Shown: positions 36,162-45,134 of the stretch, in pieces
Position numbering within the stretch: the first letter of the stretch is position 1
Layout of the letters: each line of letters opens with the position of its first letter
From: Xanthomonas hydrangeae
GTDB taxonomy: Bacteria > Pseudomonadota > Gammaproteobacteria > Xanthomonadales > Xanthomonadaceae
DNA length: 64,000 bases
Assembly: GCA_905142475.1 (NCBI GenBank)
Contig: LR990730.1
Coordinates: 4,869,501-4,933,500 of the forward strand
Reading direction: 5' to 3'
Made by a program: the position numbers and the translations under genes
The notes under the pieces: model-generated
What the model saw: only the letters and a program-made list of their open reading frames with translations
What the model was told of the DNA's origin: nothing
Database searches by the model: none

Positions 36162-37349
36162 TCACACCAGCCCAAGATCGCGCGGCCTGGCACCAGGAAA
36201 CACCCGCTCCAACTGCGCTGGCGACAGCCCCCACAATCGACTCAATAGACCGCCGAACAGACTGCGGTAATTGGTAAGCACCGGGTAATCGCGATTCTGC
36301 AGCAGCTGCGGTTGTTCGACCGCGACCTGTTCGCCAGCGATACGACCACCCTGCACGCCGCCACCCAGCACCCAATATGTGGTGCCGTGCCCGTGATCGG
36401 TACCCTTGCTGCCGTTCTCGCGAAAGGTGCGGCCAAACTCGGAGAGCACCACCACCACGGTGTCCTTCCATGCCGGCCCCAAGGCATCGGCGTATGCCGC
36501 CAGCCCTTCGCCGAGATTGCGCAGATTGTTCGCCAACCCACCTTCGACACTGCCCTGGTTGGCATGCGTATCCCAGCCGCCGACATCGACGAATCCCAGC
36601 CGGTACTGGTGGCGCATCAGGCTCGCCATGCGCCGGGTTTCGTCGGCGAAGGTGCGCGCACTGGCAGCGCCGCGGCCGGCCTGCTCCATCTCTTCGCGCA
36701 GCTGCGCGGTCACCTGCTGACGCAATGCCAGACCTTCGCGCGCGGCTGCCGCAAGCGGCGTTGCGTCGTACATCTGCGACAGGATCTGTGCCTGCCGCGC
36801 ATCCAGACCGCCTTTGCCGATCCCACGCAACGACACATTGGGTAAATCGCCGCCGCCTTGAAACGTCAGCGGTAGCGAATCGGTAAACGCAATCGCCGGC
36901 ACCCCGCTGAGTACGCCCGACAAACGCGCCATGAAACCGGACCGATAATCGCGGCGCTGCCTGCCGGCCTGGCCGGATTCGATGTCGTCCTGGGTTTCGA
37001 AGTGGCTGCGCGACACATCGTCGGTGCCGGCAAATGGCACGAAGGCCAGCTGCTTGCGTTGCCAGAGCGGCAACAGCGCCTCGCGCATCACCGGGTTGAG
37101 ACCCCATTGCGTATCCAGCGCAATGGCGCTGTTAGGATTGGCCGCATCCGGCCGCGCAATCGCCAGGGTCGGGCGCGCCTGATAATAAAAATCGCTGGCA
37201 TGCGGCACCAGCAGATTATTGCTGTCGTAGCCACCGCGCAGAAACACCACCAGCAGGCGCGCACTGTCGCGTGGCGCGGCAAACAGACGACCGGACCACG
37301 GCAGACTCGCGACCGCTGCAGAGACAAGCAGAAATTGACGTCGTTGCAT
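36162..37349 (-). CDS. DUF1501 exported protein (sulfatase-like fold)
   Basis: A 395-residue protein with a twin-Arg-like or Sec signal at the N-terminus (MQRRQFLLVSAAVASLPWSG). DUF1501 motifs: 'LLVVFLRGGYDSNNLLVPH', 'GFVDVGGWDTHANQG', 'VVVVLSEFGRTFRENGSKGTDHGHG'. The metal-binding Asp/His arrangement resembles alkaline-phosphatase/sulfatase folds, but the activity is unknown. AGGAG precedes the ATG. It is co-transcribed with the DUF1800 gene just upstream (gap 70 bp), the standard pairing. Confidence 0.88.
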   Translation of the reverse strand: MQRRQFLLVSAAVASLPWSGRLFAAPRDSARLLVVFLRGGYDSNNLLVPHASDFYYQARPTLAIARPDAANPNSAIALDTQWGLNPVMREALLPLWQRKQLAFVPFAGTDDVSRSHFETQDDIESGQAGRQRRDYRSGFMARLSGVLSGVPAIAFTDSLPLTFQGGGDLPNVSLRGIGKGGLDARQAQILSQMYDATPLAAAAREGLALRQQVTAQLREEMEQAGRGAASARTFADETRRMASLMRHQYRLGFVDVGGWDTHANQGSVEGGLANNLRNLGEGLAAYADALGPAWKDTVVVVLSEFGRTFRENGSKGTDHGHGTTYWVLGGGVQGGRIAGEQVAVEQPQLLQNRDYPVLTNYRSLFGGLLSRLWGLSPAQLERVFPGARPRDLGLV

Positions 37350-37419
37350 GGTGCACTCCTGCGGCGATAAACGTTCGGCGATTGTTGAATCAGCAGTCGT
37401 TGAATCAGCGGCCGCTAGA

Positions 37420-39009
37420 TCAGCGATAGTTGAAGTCCGGCGATGACAGCAAAAACCCGTTCCACTCCGCCGGCGAACGCGCCTGGCCCAACGCCTCACG
37501 CGTGCCGCTGGAAAGCGACGCCGCAACCCAGCGATACGATGGACGCGTATCGATCTGCGTCAGCACAGGAAGTGGCGTGTCGTTGTCGCCATCGAAGCGA
37601 AACAGTTGCTTGGGTCCGCTGCCCAGGGAACGCGCCACCTCGAAGCGTCGCGCCAGTTGTCCGGAGCTGGTCCACGCCTGCGATTGCAACGACCATCCAT
37701 CGGGGGTGATGCGCCCGAACATCGGCTCGCCGAGTTGCTGCACCCAGCTCACCATCGACGCGGCGTTGACCACTGGCTGATCTTCGTACGCCAGCCGCAT
37801 GGCCGACACCACAAACCGATTCGGATCCTTGAACTTGCGCGGTTGCGCCTGCGCAAATTCCGGCGCGTCCAGCATGGCCTGCATCACCTTGGCGATATCG
37901 CCATCGCTGCGTTGGAAGGTCTTTGCCATGCGCGCGACCAGCGCGGCCGGCGGCTTGTCGCTGACGAAATACTCGGCAATACGTTGCGACACAAACTGCG
38001 CACACGCCGGTTGCCGCACCAATAGCTGCACGGCGCGCTCGATCTCATCCAGACCGCCAGCGGCGATGCGCTGGCCCAGCAAGGTCTTGTCGCCGGGTTG
38101 ATGCCGCGCAGGATTGAATTCGAACAAGCCCTTGCGCACCACTTGCGGTTGCCCCGGTGCAACAGTCGGCAAGGGCGGAGCACCTTCGGCCTTGATCGGC
38201 ACCAGACCGGCACCGGTGAGTATCAGCGCCAGTTGCTGCACATCCTGCTGGCTGTAGCCGCCATGCACGCCCAGCGTGTGCAGTTCCATCAATTCGCGCG
38301 CGTAATTTTCGTTGACCTTGCCTTTGGCATTCTTGGCGTTATCCAGATATTCCAGCATCGCCGGGCTTTCCAGCGTCGCCATCACCAGATCGGCAAACTT
38401 GCCGGTGGCGTGCGGACGAATCGCGTTTTCCATGTAGTCGGCCGCCATCCATTTCACGCGCCCCTTGTCGGCGTATACGCTGAAGTGATTGAGCCAGAAC
38501 CACACCAGCTGCTCATGCGTCTGCTCCGGTGCATACACCGCACGCAGCAACTGCGCCTGACGCGCCTGGGTCAGCATCTGCCCGCCACGCGCCTGCCAGG
38601 CCTTGCGCAAGGCGATCTTTTCTTCGCCATCGGGCATGCCCTGCAGGCGGATCTTGTCGGCCTCGTATTGCGTCAACAAGGTCAGCAGTGGCGTGTGCAG
38701 CGCATCGAACTGCTGCAGTTGTGCACGGATCGGCGCTGGCAATGCGGCATCGTCGCTGGCTTGCAATAGCAAGACGCCATAGCGCTTGGGGCCGAGCCGC
38801 TGCAGCTGCGCCGCGCTATCGGCATCCACGCCGTAGGTGGCACGCTGCAACCAGCGTGTCTGTGCTGGCGTCAATGGCGCTTCGGCGGCACTGCACGACA
38901 GCACGACGACGCAGCCCGCCAACAGCAACGGCACACGCCATCTGCGCTGTCGACGTGTCCGGCCGGAAAGTGCAGTGACCCACTGTGCCTGTGCAACGCG
39001 CTCGAACAT
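37420..39009 (-). CDS. DUF1800 exported protein
   Basis: A 529-residue protein with an N-terminal hydrophobic export signal (~25-43). DUF1800 landmarks: 'LTPAQTRWLQRATYGVD', 'EQLVWFWLNHFSVYADKG', 'ENYARELMELHTLGVHGGYSQQDVQQLALILTG', 'HQPGDKTLLGQRIAAGG'. Function unknown; with DUF1501 it is found in many environmental bacteria. ATG 39009 has GGAG 7 nt upstream, better than the ATG at 39021. First gene of the pair. Confidence 0.88.
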   Translation of the reverse strand: MFERVAQAQWVTALSGRTRRQRRWRVPLLLAGCVVVLSCSAAEAPLTPAQTRWLQRATYGVDADSAAQLQRLGPKRYGVLLLQASDDAALPAPIRAQLQQFDALHTPLLTLLTQYEADKIRLQGMPDGEEKIALRKAWQARGGQMLTQARQAQLLRAVYAPEQTHEQLVWFWLNHFSVYADKGRVKWMAADYMENAIRPHATGKFADLVMATLESPAMLEYLDNAKNAKGKVNENYARELMELHTLGVHGGYSQQDVQQLALILTGAGLVPIKAEGAPPLPTVAPGQPQVVRKGLFEFNPARHQPGDKTLLGQRIAAGGLDEIERAVQLLVRQPACAQFVSQRIAEYFVSDKPPAALVARMAKTFQRSDGDIAKVMQAMLDAPEFAQAQPRKFKDPNRFVVSAMRLAYEDQPVVNAASMVSWVQQLGEPMFGRITPDGWSLQSQAWTSSGQLARRFEVARSLGSGPKQLFRFDGDNDTPLPVLTQIDTRPSYRWVAASLSSGTREALGQARSPAEWNGFLLSSPDFNYR

Positions 39010-39132
39010 GCAGTTCTCCATCGCAACGGCCTGCAACCGGCCCAGTATGGTCAAGCCAACGCGTGAGGCGTTAAACGGTTGTCGGAGCGTGGCGCGACAT
39101 TGGCCACGGGTTCATCCCGCAACGCGTGCCGG

Positions 39133-40548
39133 TCACAGTCCCGGCGGCAATGTCACATCGAAGCGGGCGCCGCCCAGTTCCTGCGAGCGCACCACCTGCA
39201 ATTCGCCGCGGTAGGCCTTGATCAGGTCCTGCACGATCGACATGCCGATGCCGTGGCCTTGCACGCGTTCATCGCCGCGCACGCCACGTTGCAGAATCTT
39301 GGCCACATCTTCCGGCGCGATGCCGGGACCATCGTCTTCCACCGACAGGATCAATCCGGCGCGGCGGCTCCCGGTGGTGGGACCTGGCTGCGCAGTCAGC
39401 AGCACGCGGCTGCGCGCCCACTTGAAGCCGTTTTCCAGCAGATTGCCTAGCAGCTCCTGCAGATCGCCCGGCTCACCATGAAAACGCGCTTCGGGCGAGA
39501 TATCGAATTCGCACAGCACTCCTTTGACCGAATACACTTTCTCCAGCCCGCGCACGATTTCTTCGGCGGTCGACTCGATCGGCAACGGCGCGGCAAACAG
39601 CTTGTGCCCGCTGGAGGCCGCGCGTGCAAGCTGGTAAGACACCAAGTCGTTCATGCGGCGCAGCTGCACGTCCATTTCCTCGTGCAGATCGCGCTCGGAC
39701 TGACCGCTGTCCAGTTGGGTGCGCAACACGGCAATCGGCGTCTTGAGGCTGTGTGCCAGATCGGCAAGCGTATTGCGCTGACGATCCAGGTTGTCGCGCT
39801 CGCTTTCGATAAAGGCGTTGATGCTCTCGGTCAGCGGCTCCAGTTCGCGCGGATGCTGCTCGCTCATGCGCTGAATTTCGCCGCGCTGCACCTTGGTCAA
39901 TTCGTTGATGACCCGCCGCAGCGGTCGCAGGCTCCACTGCAGGATGAAGGCCTGCAGCACCAGCAGCACCACGCCGGCACTACCGAGATAGAACCACACC
40001 GCGCCACGGAACACGCGCAATTGCGCGCCCATCGAGCGCGCGTCTTCCATCACGTAAATGGTGTACGGAATCTCGCCGCCGTGTTCGCGTTCGACATAGC
40101 TCACGCCCAGGCCGTAGCGGTACAGCTCGCCCAGACTGCCGTCGATCTGGGTCATCTCCAGCGGGCCGATGAACTCTTCCTGGCGCGGCTCGAGCATGCG
40201 CCCGTGCGGAATGTTGGGCCCCTCGGCCGACATCGACGTCCAGCTCTCATCCGGGCGCACGACTTCCACGTACAGCCCGCCGCCGGGCACGTCGAAACGC
40301 GGATCCGGCGGCTGGCCGCCGATATACAGCGAACCATCGCGAACGAAATCGATATTGGCGGCATACGCCGAGGCGTAGTTCTTCAGCCGCTCGCGCAGAT
40401 TCTTTTCGGCAGTGTCGGCGAACGCCACATCCAGCGCGTAGCCTGCCAGCGCCAGGAAGGCCACCAGACTGAGGCTGGCAGCCAACAGCTGGCGGGCCTG
40501 CAGGGAGCGCGGCCGCCAGCGTTTGTACCACTTGGAGCGCACCGACAC
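39133..40548 (-). CDS. phoQ: Sensor histidine kinase, PhoQ-like
   Basis: A 471-residue inner-membrane kinase: TM1 ~22-44, periplasmic sensor ~45-180 with acidic patches, TM2 ~183-205, HAMP-like linker, H-box 'LADLAHSLKTPIAVLRTQ', and HATPase ('NLLENGFKWARSRV', 'DDGPGIAPED', 'GHGIGMSIVQDL'). The neighbouring regulator is PhoP-type, and the order matches the Xanthomonas phoPQ locus that controls Mg2+, polymyxin and virulence responses. Start is GTG 40548 with AGGAAG upstream. Confidence 0.88.
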   Translation of the reverse strand: MSVRSKWYKRWRPRSLQARQLLAASLSLVAFLALAGYALDVAFADTAEKNLRERLKNYASAYAANIDFVRDGSLYIGGQPPDPRFDVPGGGLYVEVVRPDESWTSMSAEGPNIPHGRMLEPRQEEFIGPLEMTQIDGSLGELYRYGLGVSYVEREHGGEIPYTIYVMEDARSMGAQLRVFRGAVWFYLGSAGVVLLVLQAFILQWSLRPLRRVINELTKVQRGEIQRMSEQHPRELEPLTESINAFIESERDNLDRQRNTLADLAHSLKTPIAVLRTQLDSGQSERDLHEEMDVQLRRMNDLVSYQLARAASSGHKLFAAPLPIESTAEEIVRGLEKVYSVKGVLCEFDISPEARFHGEPGDLQELLGNLLENGFKWARSRVLLTAQPGPTTGSRRAGLILSVEDDGPGIAPEDVAKILQRGVRGDERVQGHGIGMSIVQDLIKAYRGELQVVRSQELGGARFDVTLPPGL

Positions 40549-40577
40549 CCTATCTTCCTGTTTGCCGACGCGCGGAC

Positions 40578-41261
40578 TCAGCCTTCGGTACGCGGGATGG
40601 CGAAGCGGTAGCCACGACCGCGCACGGTCTCGATCGGCTTGAGCTCACCGTCGGGATCGAGCTTCTTGCGCAGGCGACCGATAAACACTTCCAGCACGTT
40701 CGAATCGCGATCGAAATCCTGCTGATAGATGTGTTCGGTCAAATCGGCCTTGGAGACCAGTTCGCCGGCATGCATCATCAAGTACTCGAGCACCTTGTAC
40801 TCGTAGCTGGTCAGGTCGACATTGGCGCCGTTGACGCTCACTGTCTGCGCTGCCAGATCCAAAGCGACCGGGCCGCACTCCAGGGTCGGCTTGCTCCAGC
40901 CGGCCGCGCGCCGCAGCAACGCGTTGACGCGCGCCAGCAGCTCTTCGACATGGAACGGCTTGACCAGGTAATCGTCGGCGCCCTGCTTGAGGCCTTCGAC
41001 CTTGTCCTGCCAGCTCGAACGCGCGGTCAGGATCAGCACCGGGAATTTCTTGCCCTCGTCGCGCAGCGCCTTGATCAGCTCCATGCCCGACATCTTGGGC
41101 AGGCCAAGGTCGATGATGCCGACGTCGAACGGCACTTCGCGGCCCATGTACAGACCTTCTTCGCCATCTTGTGCAGCGTCGACAGCAAAGCCTTCACGCT
41201 TCAGGCGCGCGGCAAGTGTCTCGCGCAGCGGAGCTTCGTCTTCGACCAAAAGGATACGCAT
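40578..41261 (-). CDS. phoP: Response regulator, PhoP-like (OmpR family)
   Basis: A 227-residue regulator: receiver with Asp51 in 'IIDLGLPKMSG', Lys in 'YLVKPFH', and a C-terminal winged helix ('LTSYEYKVLEYLMMHAGELVSKADLTEHIYQQDFDRDSNVLEVFIGRLRKKLD', 'ETVRGRGYRF'). The region 'YQQDFDRDSNVLEVF' is characteristic of PhoP. Precedes phoQ by 29 bp on the same strand, and follows a small secreted protein gene. Confidence 0.92.
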   Translation of the reverse strand: MRILLVEDEAPLRETLAARLKREGFAVDAAQDGEEGLYMGREVPFDVGIIDLGLPKMSGMELIKALRDEGKKFPVLILTARSSWQDKVEGLKQGADDYLVKPFHVEELLARVNALLRRAAGWSKPTLECGPVALDLAAQTVSVNGANVDLTSYEYKVLEYLMMHAGELVSKADLTEHIYQQDFDRDSNVLEVFIGRLRKKLDPDGELKPIETVRGRGYRFAIPRTEG

Positions 41262-41331
41262 GCACTCTCCCTAGTTACGTTGTCGGCGGGTGCCGGGGAA
41301 TTTATGAGACTGAACGCAGAACTATCTACGT

Positions 41332-41691
41332 TTACTGGTTATCGTCGCGTGGTGGCGCATCTGGCGGCGCCGAGCGACGTGGCGGCGGGGGCTGCATCTG
41401 TTCCGATTCGTACACGGTGTGCACGCGCCCATCCAACATGTACTTGACCCGGTTGAGATTGCCACCGTCGAATGGCACACGTTCGGCGCTGAGGATCTGT
41501 CCACCGGTGGACCGCTGCACCTGCCGAATGGTGTCCGACAGCGTGCGCCCGTTGCCGCGGGCTGAGGGCGGTAACGCCTCACGGCCCGAATGCCCCATCG
41601 GATATCCCTGACACCATGCCGACGGCGCTGCCGTGGCGACCCAAAGGGCAACCAGGACAACATGGCTAGCGCGGCAGAACGGCTGGGTCAC
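41332..41691 (-). CDS. Small secreted protein upstream of phoP
   Basis: A 119-residue protein with a signal peptide (~1-27, ending SAWC/QG). The mature core 'TLSDTIRQVQRSTGGQILSAERVPFDGGNLNRVKYMLDGRVHTVYE' resembles a PepSY-like fold, which occurs in periplasmic modulators of two-component sensors. Start GTG 41691 is uncertain. It is the first gene of a likely operon with phoP and phoQ (gap 70 bp), so it may act on PhoQ. Confidence 0.75.
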   Translation of the reverse strand: MTQPFCRASHVVLVALWVATAAPSAWCQGYPMGHSGREALPPSARGNGRTLSDTIRQVQRSTGGQILSAERVPFDGGNLNRVKYMLDGRVHTVYESEQMQPPPPRRSAPPDAPPRDDNQ

Positions 41692-41972
41692 AAACGAATC
41701 CTAGCGGGTTGTTCAGGAACATTCAAAATTCGTGAAACCGGCCATGCGTCACAGCGTGGTCGAGCCCGAGAATAGACCCAAATTCTTGATTTTGGGGGGT
41801 GAATCCGATCTGAACTTTTTAGCTTCGTGTTAACGCCATTCAGTGAAATGAACGCCGTTTTAGGTCGAAAGCCTTGCCTACGCTCGCTCTCGCGGTTGTG
41901 GCTGCCGCGCTGTGAGCTAACAAATGCGGCCGTTCAAGAGTTGGTTCAGGCCATGCAAGTGCCGGACCACTC

Positions 41973-42977
41973 TCAGGCAACAACGCGCCATGCGTGCGTG
42001 TCGGTGCACTGCAATGCCTGCTCGACCAGCTCCCACCGGGCGCCAGGCCGGTGTGCGCCCTCGCTCAGCACCTGGCGGAATGCGCGTCCGCCGGGCTGCC
42101 CATGAAAGAGTCCCAGAACATGTCGGGTGATGTGCTTCAGCGCCAGCCCTTGCTCCAGCTGGGACTCTACATAGGGCTGCAGCGCGCGTAGCAATGCCTC
42201 GCGCGATTGTTCCGGGCGCTGATTCAGTGCCGCGTCCAGGCAATGCAGCACGTAAGGGTCGTGGTAGGCCGCACGGCCGAGCATGACGCCATCGGTGTGT
42301 TGCAGATGTTCCAGCGCGGTGTCCACCGCAGCGATGCCACCGTTGATAACCACCGGCAATTGGGGGCGCTCCTGCTTGAGGCGATAGGCCCAGTCGTAGC
42401 GCAGCGGCGGCACCTCGCGGTTTTCCTTGGGCGACAGGCCCTTGAGCCAGGCGTTGCGCGCATGCACCACCACCATGGCAGCGCCGGCCGCGACGACTTG
42501 ATCGACGAAACTGGCGAACACCAGATAGTCGTCATCGTCGTCCACGCCCAGGCGGCACTTGATCGTGACCGGCAGCGTGGTTGCCGCGCACATGGCGCCA
42601 ACGCACTCGGCCACCAACGCCGGCTCGCGCATCAGGCAGGCGCCAAAACGCCCGGCCTGCACGCGATCGGAGGGGCAGCCGCAATTGAGGTTGATTTCGT
42701 CATAGCCCCACTCCTGCGCGATCGCCGCAGCCTGCGCGAGCAGGGCCGGTTCACTGCCGCCCAGTTGCAGCGCCAGCGGATGTTCGGCCGGATCGAAGCC
42801 GATCAGCCGCGTGCGATCGCCATGGATCACCGCGTTGGCGTGCACCATCTCGGTATACAGCCGCGCGGAGGGCGCCAGCAGGCGATGAAACACGCGGCAA
42901 TGGCGGTCGGTCCAGTCCATCATCGGGGCGACGGACAGACGCAAGGAAGCGGCGTAACGATCAGCGGAAGCGGTCAT
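41973..42977 (-). CDS. dusA: tRNA-dihydrouridine synthase A
   Basis: A 334-residue FMN-dependent enzyme reducing uridines 20/20a in the tRNA D-loop. Motifs: 'SVAPMMDWTDRHCR', 'LQLGGSEP', catalytic Cys in 'NLNCGCPSDRVQAGRFGACLM', 'VHARNAWLKGLSPKENREVPPL' and 'VVINGGIA', 'DGVMLGRAAYHDPY', which are DusA-specific. I chose ATG 42977; a GTG at 42992 in the same frame is possible. Monocistronic. Confidence 0.93.
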   Translation of the reverse strand: MTASADRYAASLRLSVAPMMDWTDRHCRVFHRLLAPSARLYTEMVHANAVIHGDRTRLIGFDPAEHPLALQLGGSEPALLAQAAAIAQEWGYDEINLNCGCPSDRVQAGRFGACLMREPALVAECVGAMCAATTLPVTIKCRLGVDDDDDYLVFASFVDQVVAAGAAMVVVHARNAWLKGLSPKENREVPPLRYDWAYRLKQERPQLPVVINGGIAAVDTALEHLQHTDGVMLGRAAYHDPYVLHCLDAALNQRPEQSREALLRALQPYVESQLEQGLALKHITRHVLGLFHGQPGGRAFRQVLSEGAHRPGARWELVEQALQCTDTHAWRVVA

Positions 42978-43522
42978 CGACAAGTTGGCCACCGTGAGTG
43001 GCCATCGGAATGCGGAGCAGGATCAACAGCTTACACGGGCACCGATGAATCTGCCGCAGCGCATGAGCCATGCCGAAGCTCTTGGCTGTCAGATCTGGCT
43101 GCAGGATCAGTTGTTCGCAGCGTCATGCGATCGACCGCGTATCGACAGGCAGAATTCGAGACGATGTGAGCGTTATGGATTGCGTTGGAGACGCGCTTCG
43201 GCAACCGCCATCACCGCCACGCCTGCCGTCGGCGCGGAGAACGGCATCGCGCTCGCACCGTTTTGGCTCCAGCTTGCCAAGTCCGAGTGCCGTCGAGCGG
43301 CATCGCTATTTGCCGGAATCGCGCCGTCTCAGCGGTGGCGTGGGCCAGTTTGGCAGGCTGAGTCTGGCCGTGGGTGTCGCATTCGCCGAGCAGGATGCTG
43401 CTGTCCCTGGCGGCGCCCGCCCCTATCGAGCGAACGCGCTACATCACTGCTTACAAGCGGGATTCTTGCGTCCACTGCTGGCGTCAGCGCGATTGCGCGC
43501 TGCGCCTGGACGTGAGCAATGC
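42978..43522. other. Gap after dusA holding a birA-like fragment
   Basis: About 545 bp without an intact gene. It contains the birA-like fragment at 43298-43387; the rest is unassigned. Confidence 0.55.
43298..43387 (+). pseudogene. Fragment similar to birA
   Basis: Read in frame from 43301 it gives 'HRYLPESRRLSGGVGQFG' and then 'RLSLAVGVAFAE'. The intact birA product at 33881-34846 has 'HIYLSASRRFSGGLGQLA' and 'GLSLAVGVAVAE' in the same order and length. The DNA also matches over about 90 bp (e.g. TCGCGCCGT and CTGGCCGTGGG are shared). Nothing before or after continues the match, so this is a short, diverged relic on the plus strand, opposite to the real gene's orientation. Confidence 0.6.
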
Positions 43523-43747
43523 TTACGGGTTGCGGAAACCAACGCGCTCTTCGGCAGTCAGCGGCTTGCCGAGTGCGTGGTAGGAGGCGACCAGCGTGAT
43601 CAGGGCAGTGCCCAGCACGGTGTAGAAGCTCCACGAGGTGGCGAGGACATGCACCTGGCCGAACACCAGCGCCACGACGGCGGTGGCGGTGCACAGCACC
43701 ATGGCGAGCAGGGACATCAAGAAAGGGATGGAAGGATCGAGCTTCAT
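43523..43747 (-). CDS. Small two-helix membrane protein
   Basis: A 74-residue protein with two hydrophobic segments ('IPFLMSLLAMVLCTATAVVALVFG' and 'FYTVLGTALITLVASYHAL') and a C-terminal 'TAEERVGFRNP'. ATG 43747 places the first helix near the N-terminus; a longer frame to 43843 lacks a good start. No function known. Confidence 0.65.
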   Translation of the reverse strand: MKLDPSIPFLMSLLAMVLCTATAVVALVFGQVHVLATSWSFYTVLGTALITLVASYHALGKPLTAEERVGFRNP

Positions 43748-44499
43748 GGTCCGGGGGTTCCAAGGTGCGATAGCTTCAGCATCGGCGTTGCCAGCGCTTT
43801 CTTGAACTGTTTTCTGCGGTTTTTCCCAATGAATTTCAAGCAAGTCAGCGCGCGCTCAGATTTATGTCAAAGCCTTGGCGCACAAAGGTTTCAACGTCAG
43901 AAAACTCCTGACGTACTGGCAGAAAAATCACCACCTCCGCCAGAGTTCCAACGCACGCGCGGCAGAAAACCGGCGGGGCGACATGGAGCCGATGGTGCCG
44001 CCAAAGGGCAGCTTCGGCAGCTGCGATTGAGGTGCGGATCTTTAGCCGAACATCCGGCCCATGGCCGGGTGCAGGCAACCGACGTGACAGATGTGGGACG
44101 ACCGCGCGGGGCCAGCTGGCAGGTTGCCGCTCACCGCGCTTGTCACGGCACGTCGAAGTGATGACCGGGGTCTGGGCCTGCCATGGCGGAGGACGCGCAT
44201 GGTTACCGATGGAGGAACAGGATTGGGGGACTTCGTTGCCCGGACAATGGCCTGCCTGCATAAGCCATGGCGACAACACCCATCGGACAGTTACCGGCTT
44301 TAGCGAATCGGTTGCCGCGCGTGCGAGCACGGTGCGGCAGGCATCACGACTGAGCATCGTCAAGGCCATCAGCCTTCGCTACTGGCGCAGTGCTATTCGA
44401 TGCCCCCTTGGCGGTAGAGCCAGTCGCCGGAGCCGACGTGCATCATCGAGCCAGGTGTCTTCGTCAGGAGGACCCGACCGGCAAACAGGAAAGGCGCGC
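43748..44499. other. Intergenic region between the small membrane protein and ankB
   Basis: About 750 bp. Open frames on both strands here have no protein-like composition and no recognisable motif, so I annotate none. Confidence 0.55.
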
Positions 44500-44509
44500 T
44501 CAGCGCGCC
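44493..44509 (-). terminator. Hairpin overlapping the ankyrin gene stop
   Basis: On the minus strand GGCGCGC-TGA-GCGCGCC is followed by TTTCC. The stop codon TGA is the loop itself. The T-tract is short, so termination is probable but not certain. Confidence 0.5.
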
Positions 44510-45075
44510 GGAGCGGTGGCGAACTCGCCGCGTTGCAGCTTGGTCACATCGTTGCCCTGCCCGTCCTTGAGACTGAGGTCTGCGCCTTTGGCAGCCAGAT
44601 CCTTGAGGACATCGGTGCGTTGAAACAGTGCCGCGTACATGGCCGCGGTCTGGCCGGCATTGTTGCGCTGGTCCGGGGCGCAATCAGCCTGCATCAACCG
44701 TTTGGCGATGCCCAGCTCGCCCTTGAAGATGGCGCCCATCAGCGCAGTGTTGCCGCGTTTGTCCTGCGCGCAAGGGTCGGCGCCGGCATTGAGCAACTGC
44801 TCCACCGCCGGGCGCTGGCCGTGATAGGCGGCCAGGATCAGGGCGGTATAGCCCTTCTCGTCGCGGGTATTGAGGTCGTAGTGCGAGCGGATGAACTCGG
44901 CGAGCATGTCCTGCCGACCTTCGCGTGCCGCATCGAAAAAATACTCGCGCAACTGCAGCTTGATCTGCGCAGGGTTGGTGGCCGCATTCGTGGTACTGGC
45001 AGGGACAGACGCGGGTGAAGCAGCGTTGGCAACCGCAGACAAGGTGCCGAGCATCAGAAATAGCAGGGTGCGCAT
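44500..45075 (-). CDS. ankB: Ankyrin-repeat periplasmic protein
   Basis: A 191-residue protein with a signal peptide (~1-18) and four ankyrin repeats ('DEKGYTALILAAYHGQRPAVEQLLNAGADP', 'DKRGNTALMGAIFKGELGIAKRLMQADC', 'NNAGQTAAMYAALFQRTDVLKDLAAKGAD'). It directly follows the periplasmic catalase gene (gap 59 bp), the arrangement known from Pseudomonas ankB-katB, where AnkB supports KatB activity against peroxide. ATG 45075 with GGAGAG upstream. Confidence 0.88.
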   Translation of the reverse strand: MRTLLFLMLGTLSAVANAASPASVPASTTNAATNPAQIKLQLREYFFDAAREGRQDMLAEFIRSHYDLNTRDEKGYTALILAAYHGQRPAVEQLLNAGADPCAQDKRGNTALMGAIFKGELGIAKRLMQADCAPDQRNNAGQTAAMYAALFQRTDVLKDLAAKGADLSLKDGQGNDVTKLQRGEFATAPAR

Positions 45076-45134
45076 GTGGCTCTCCCGAAAACGAGAACGG
45101 CACCGCGGCACAGGCCGCGATGCCGTCGGGTGGA

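Noticed and set aside
37383..37420. Short repeated TTGAATCAGC words between the DUF1501 and DUF1800 genes.
   Set aside because: Only two or three imperfect copies in 40 bp; too short to assign a function.
43845..44369. A 174-codon minus-strand frame between the small membrane protein and ankB.
   Set aside because: No ribosome-binding site, no recognisable motif, and Trp/His/Arg-rich composition typical of non-coding high-GC DNA.
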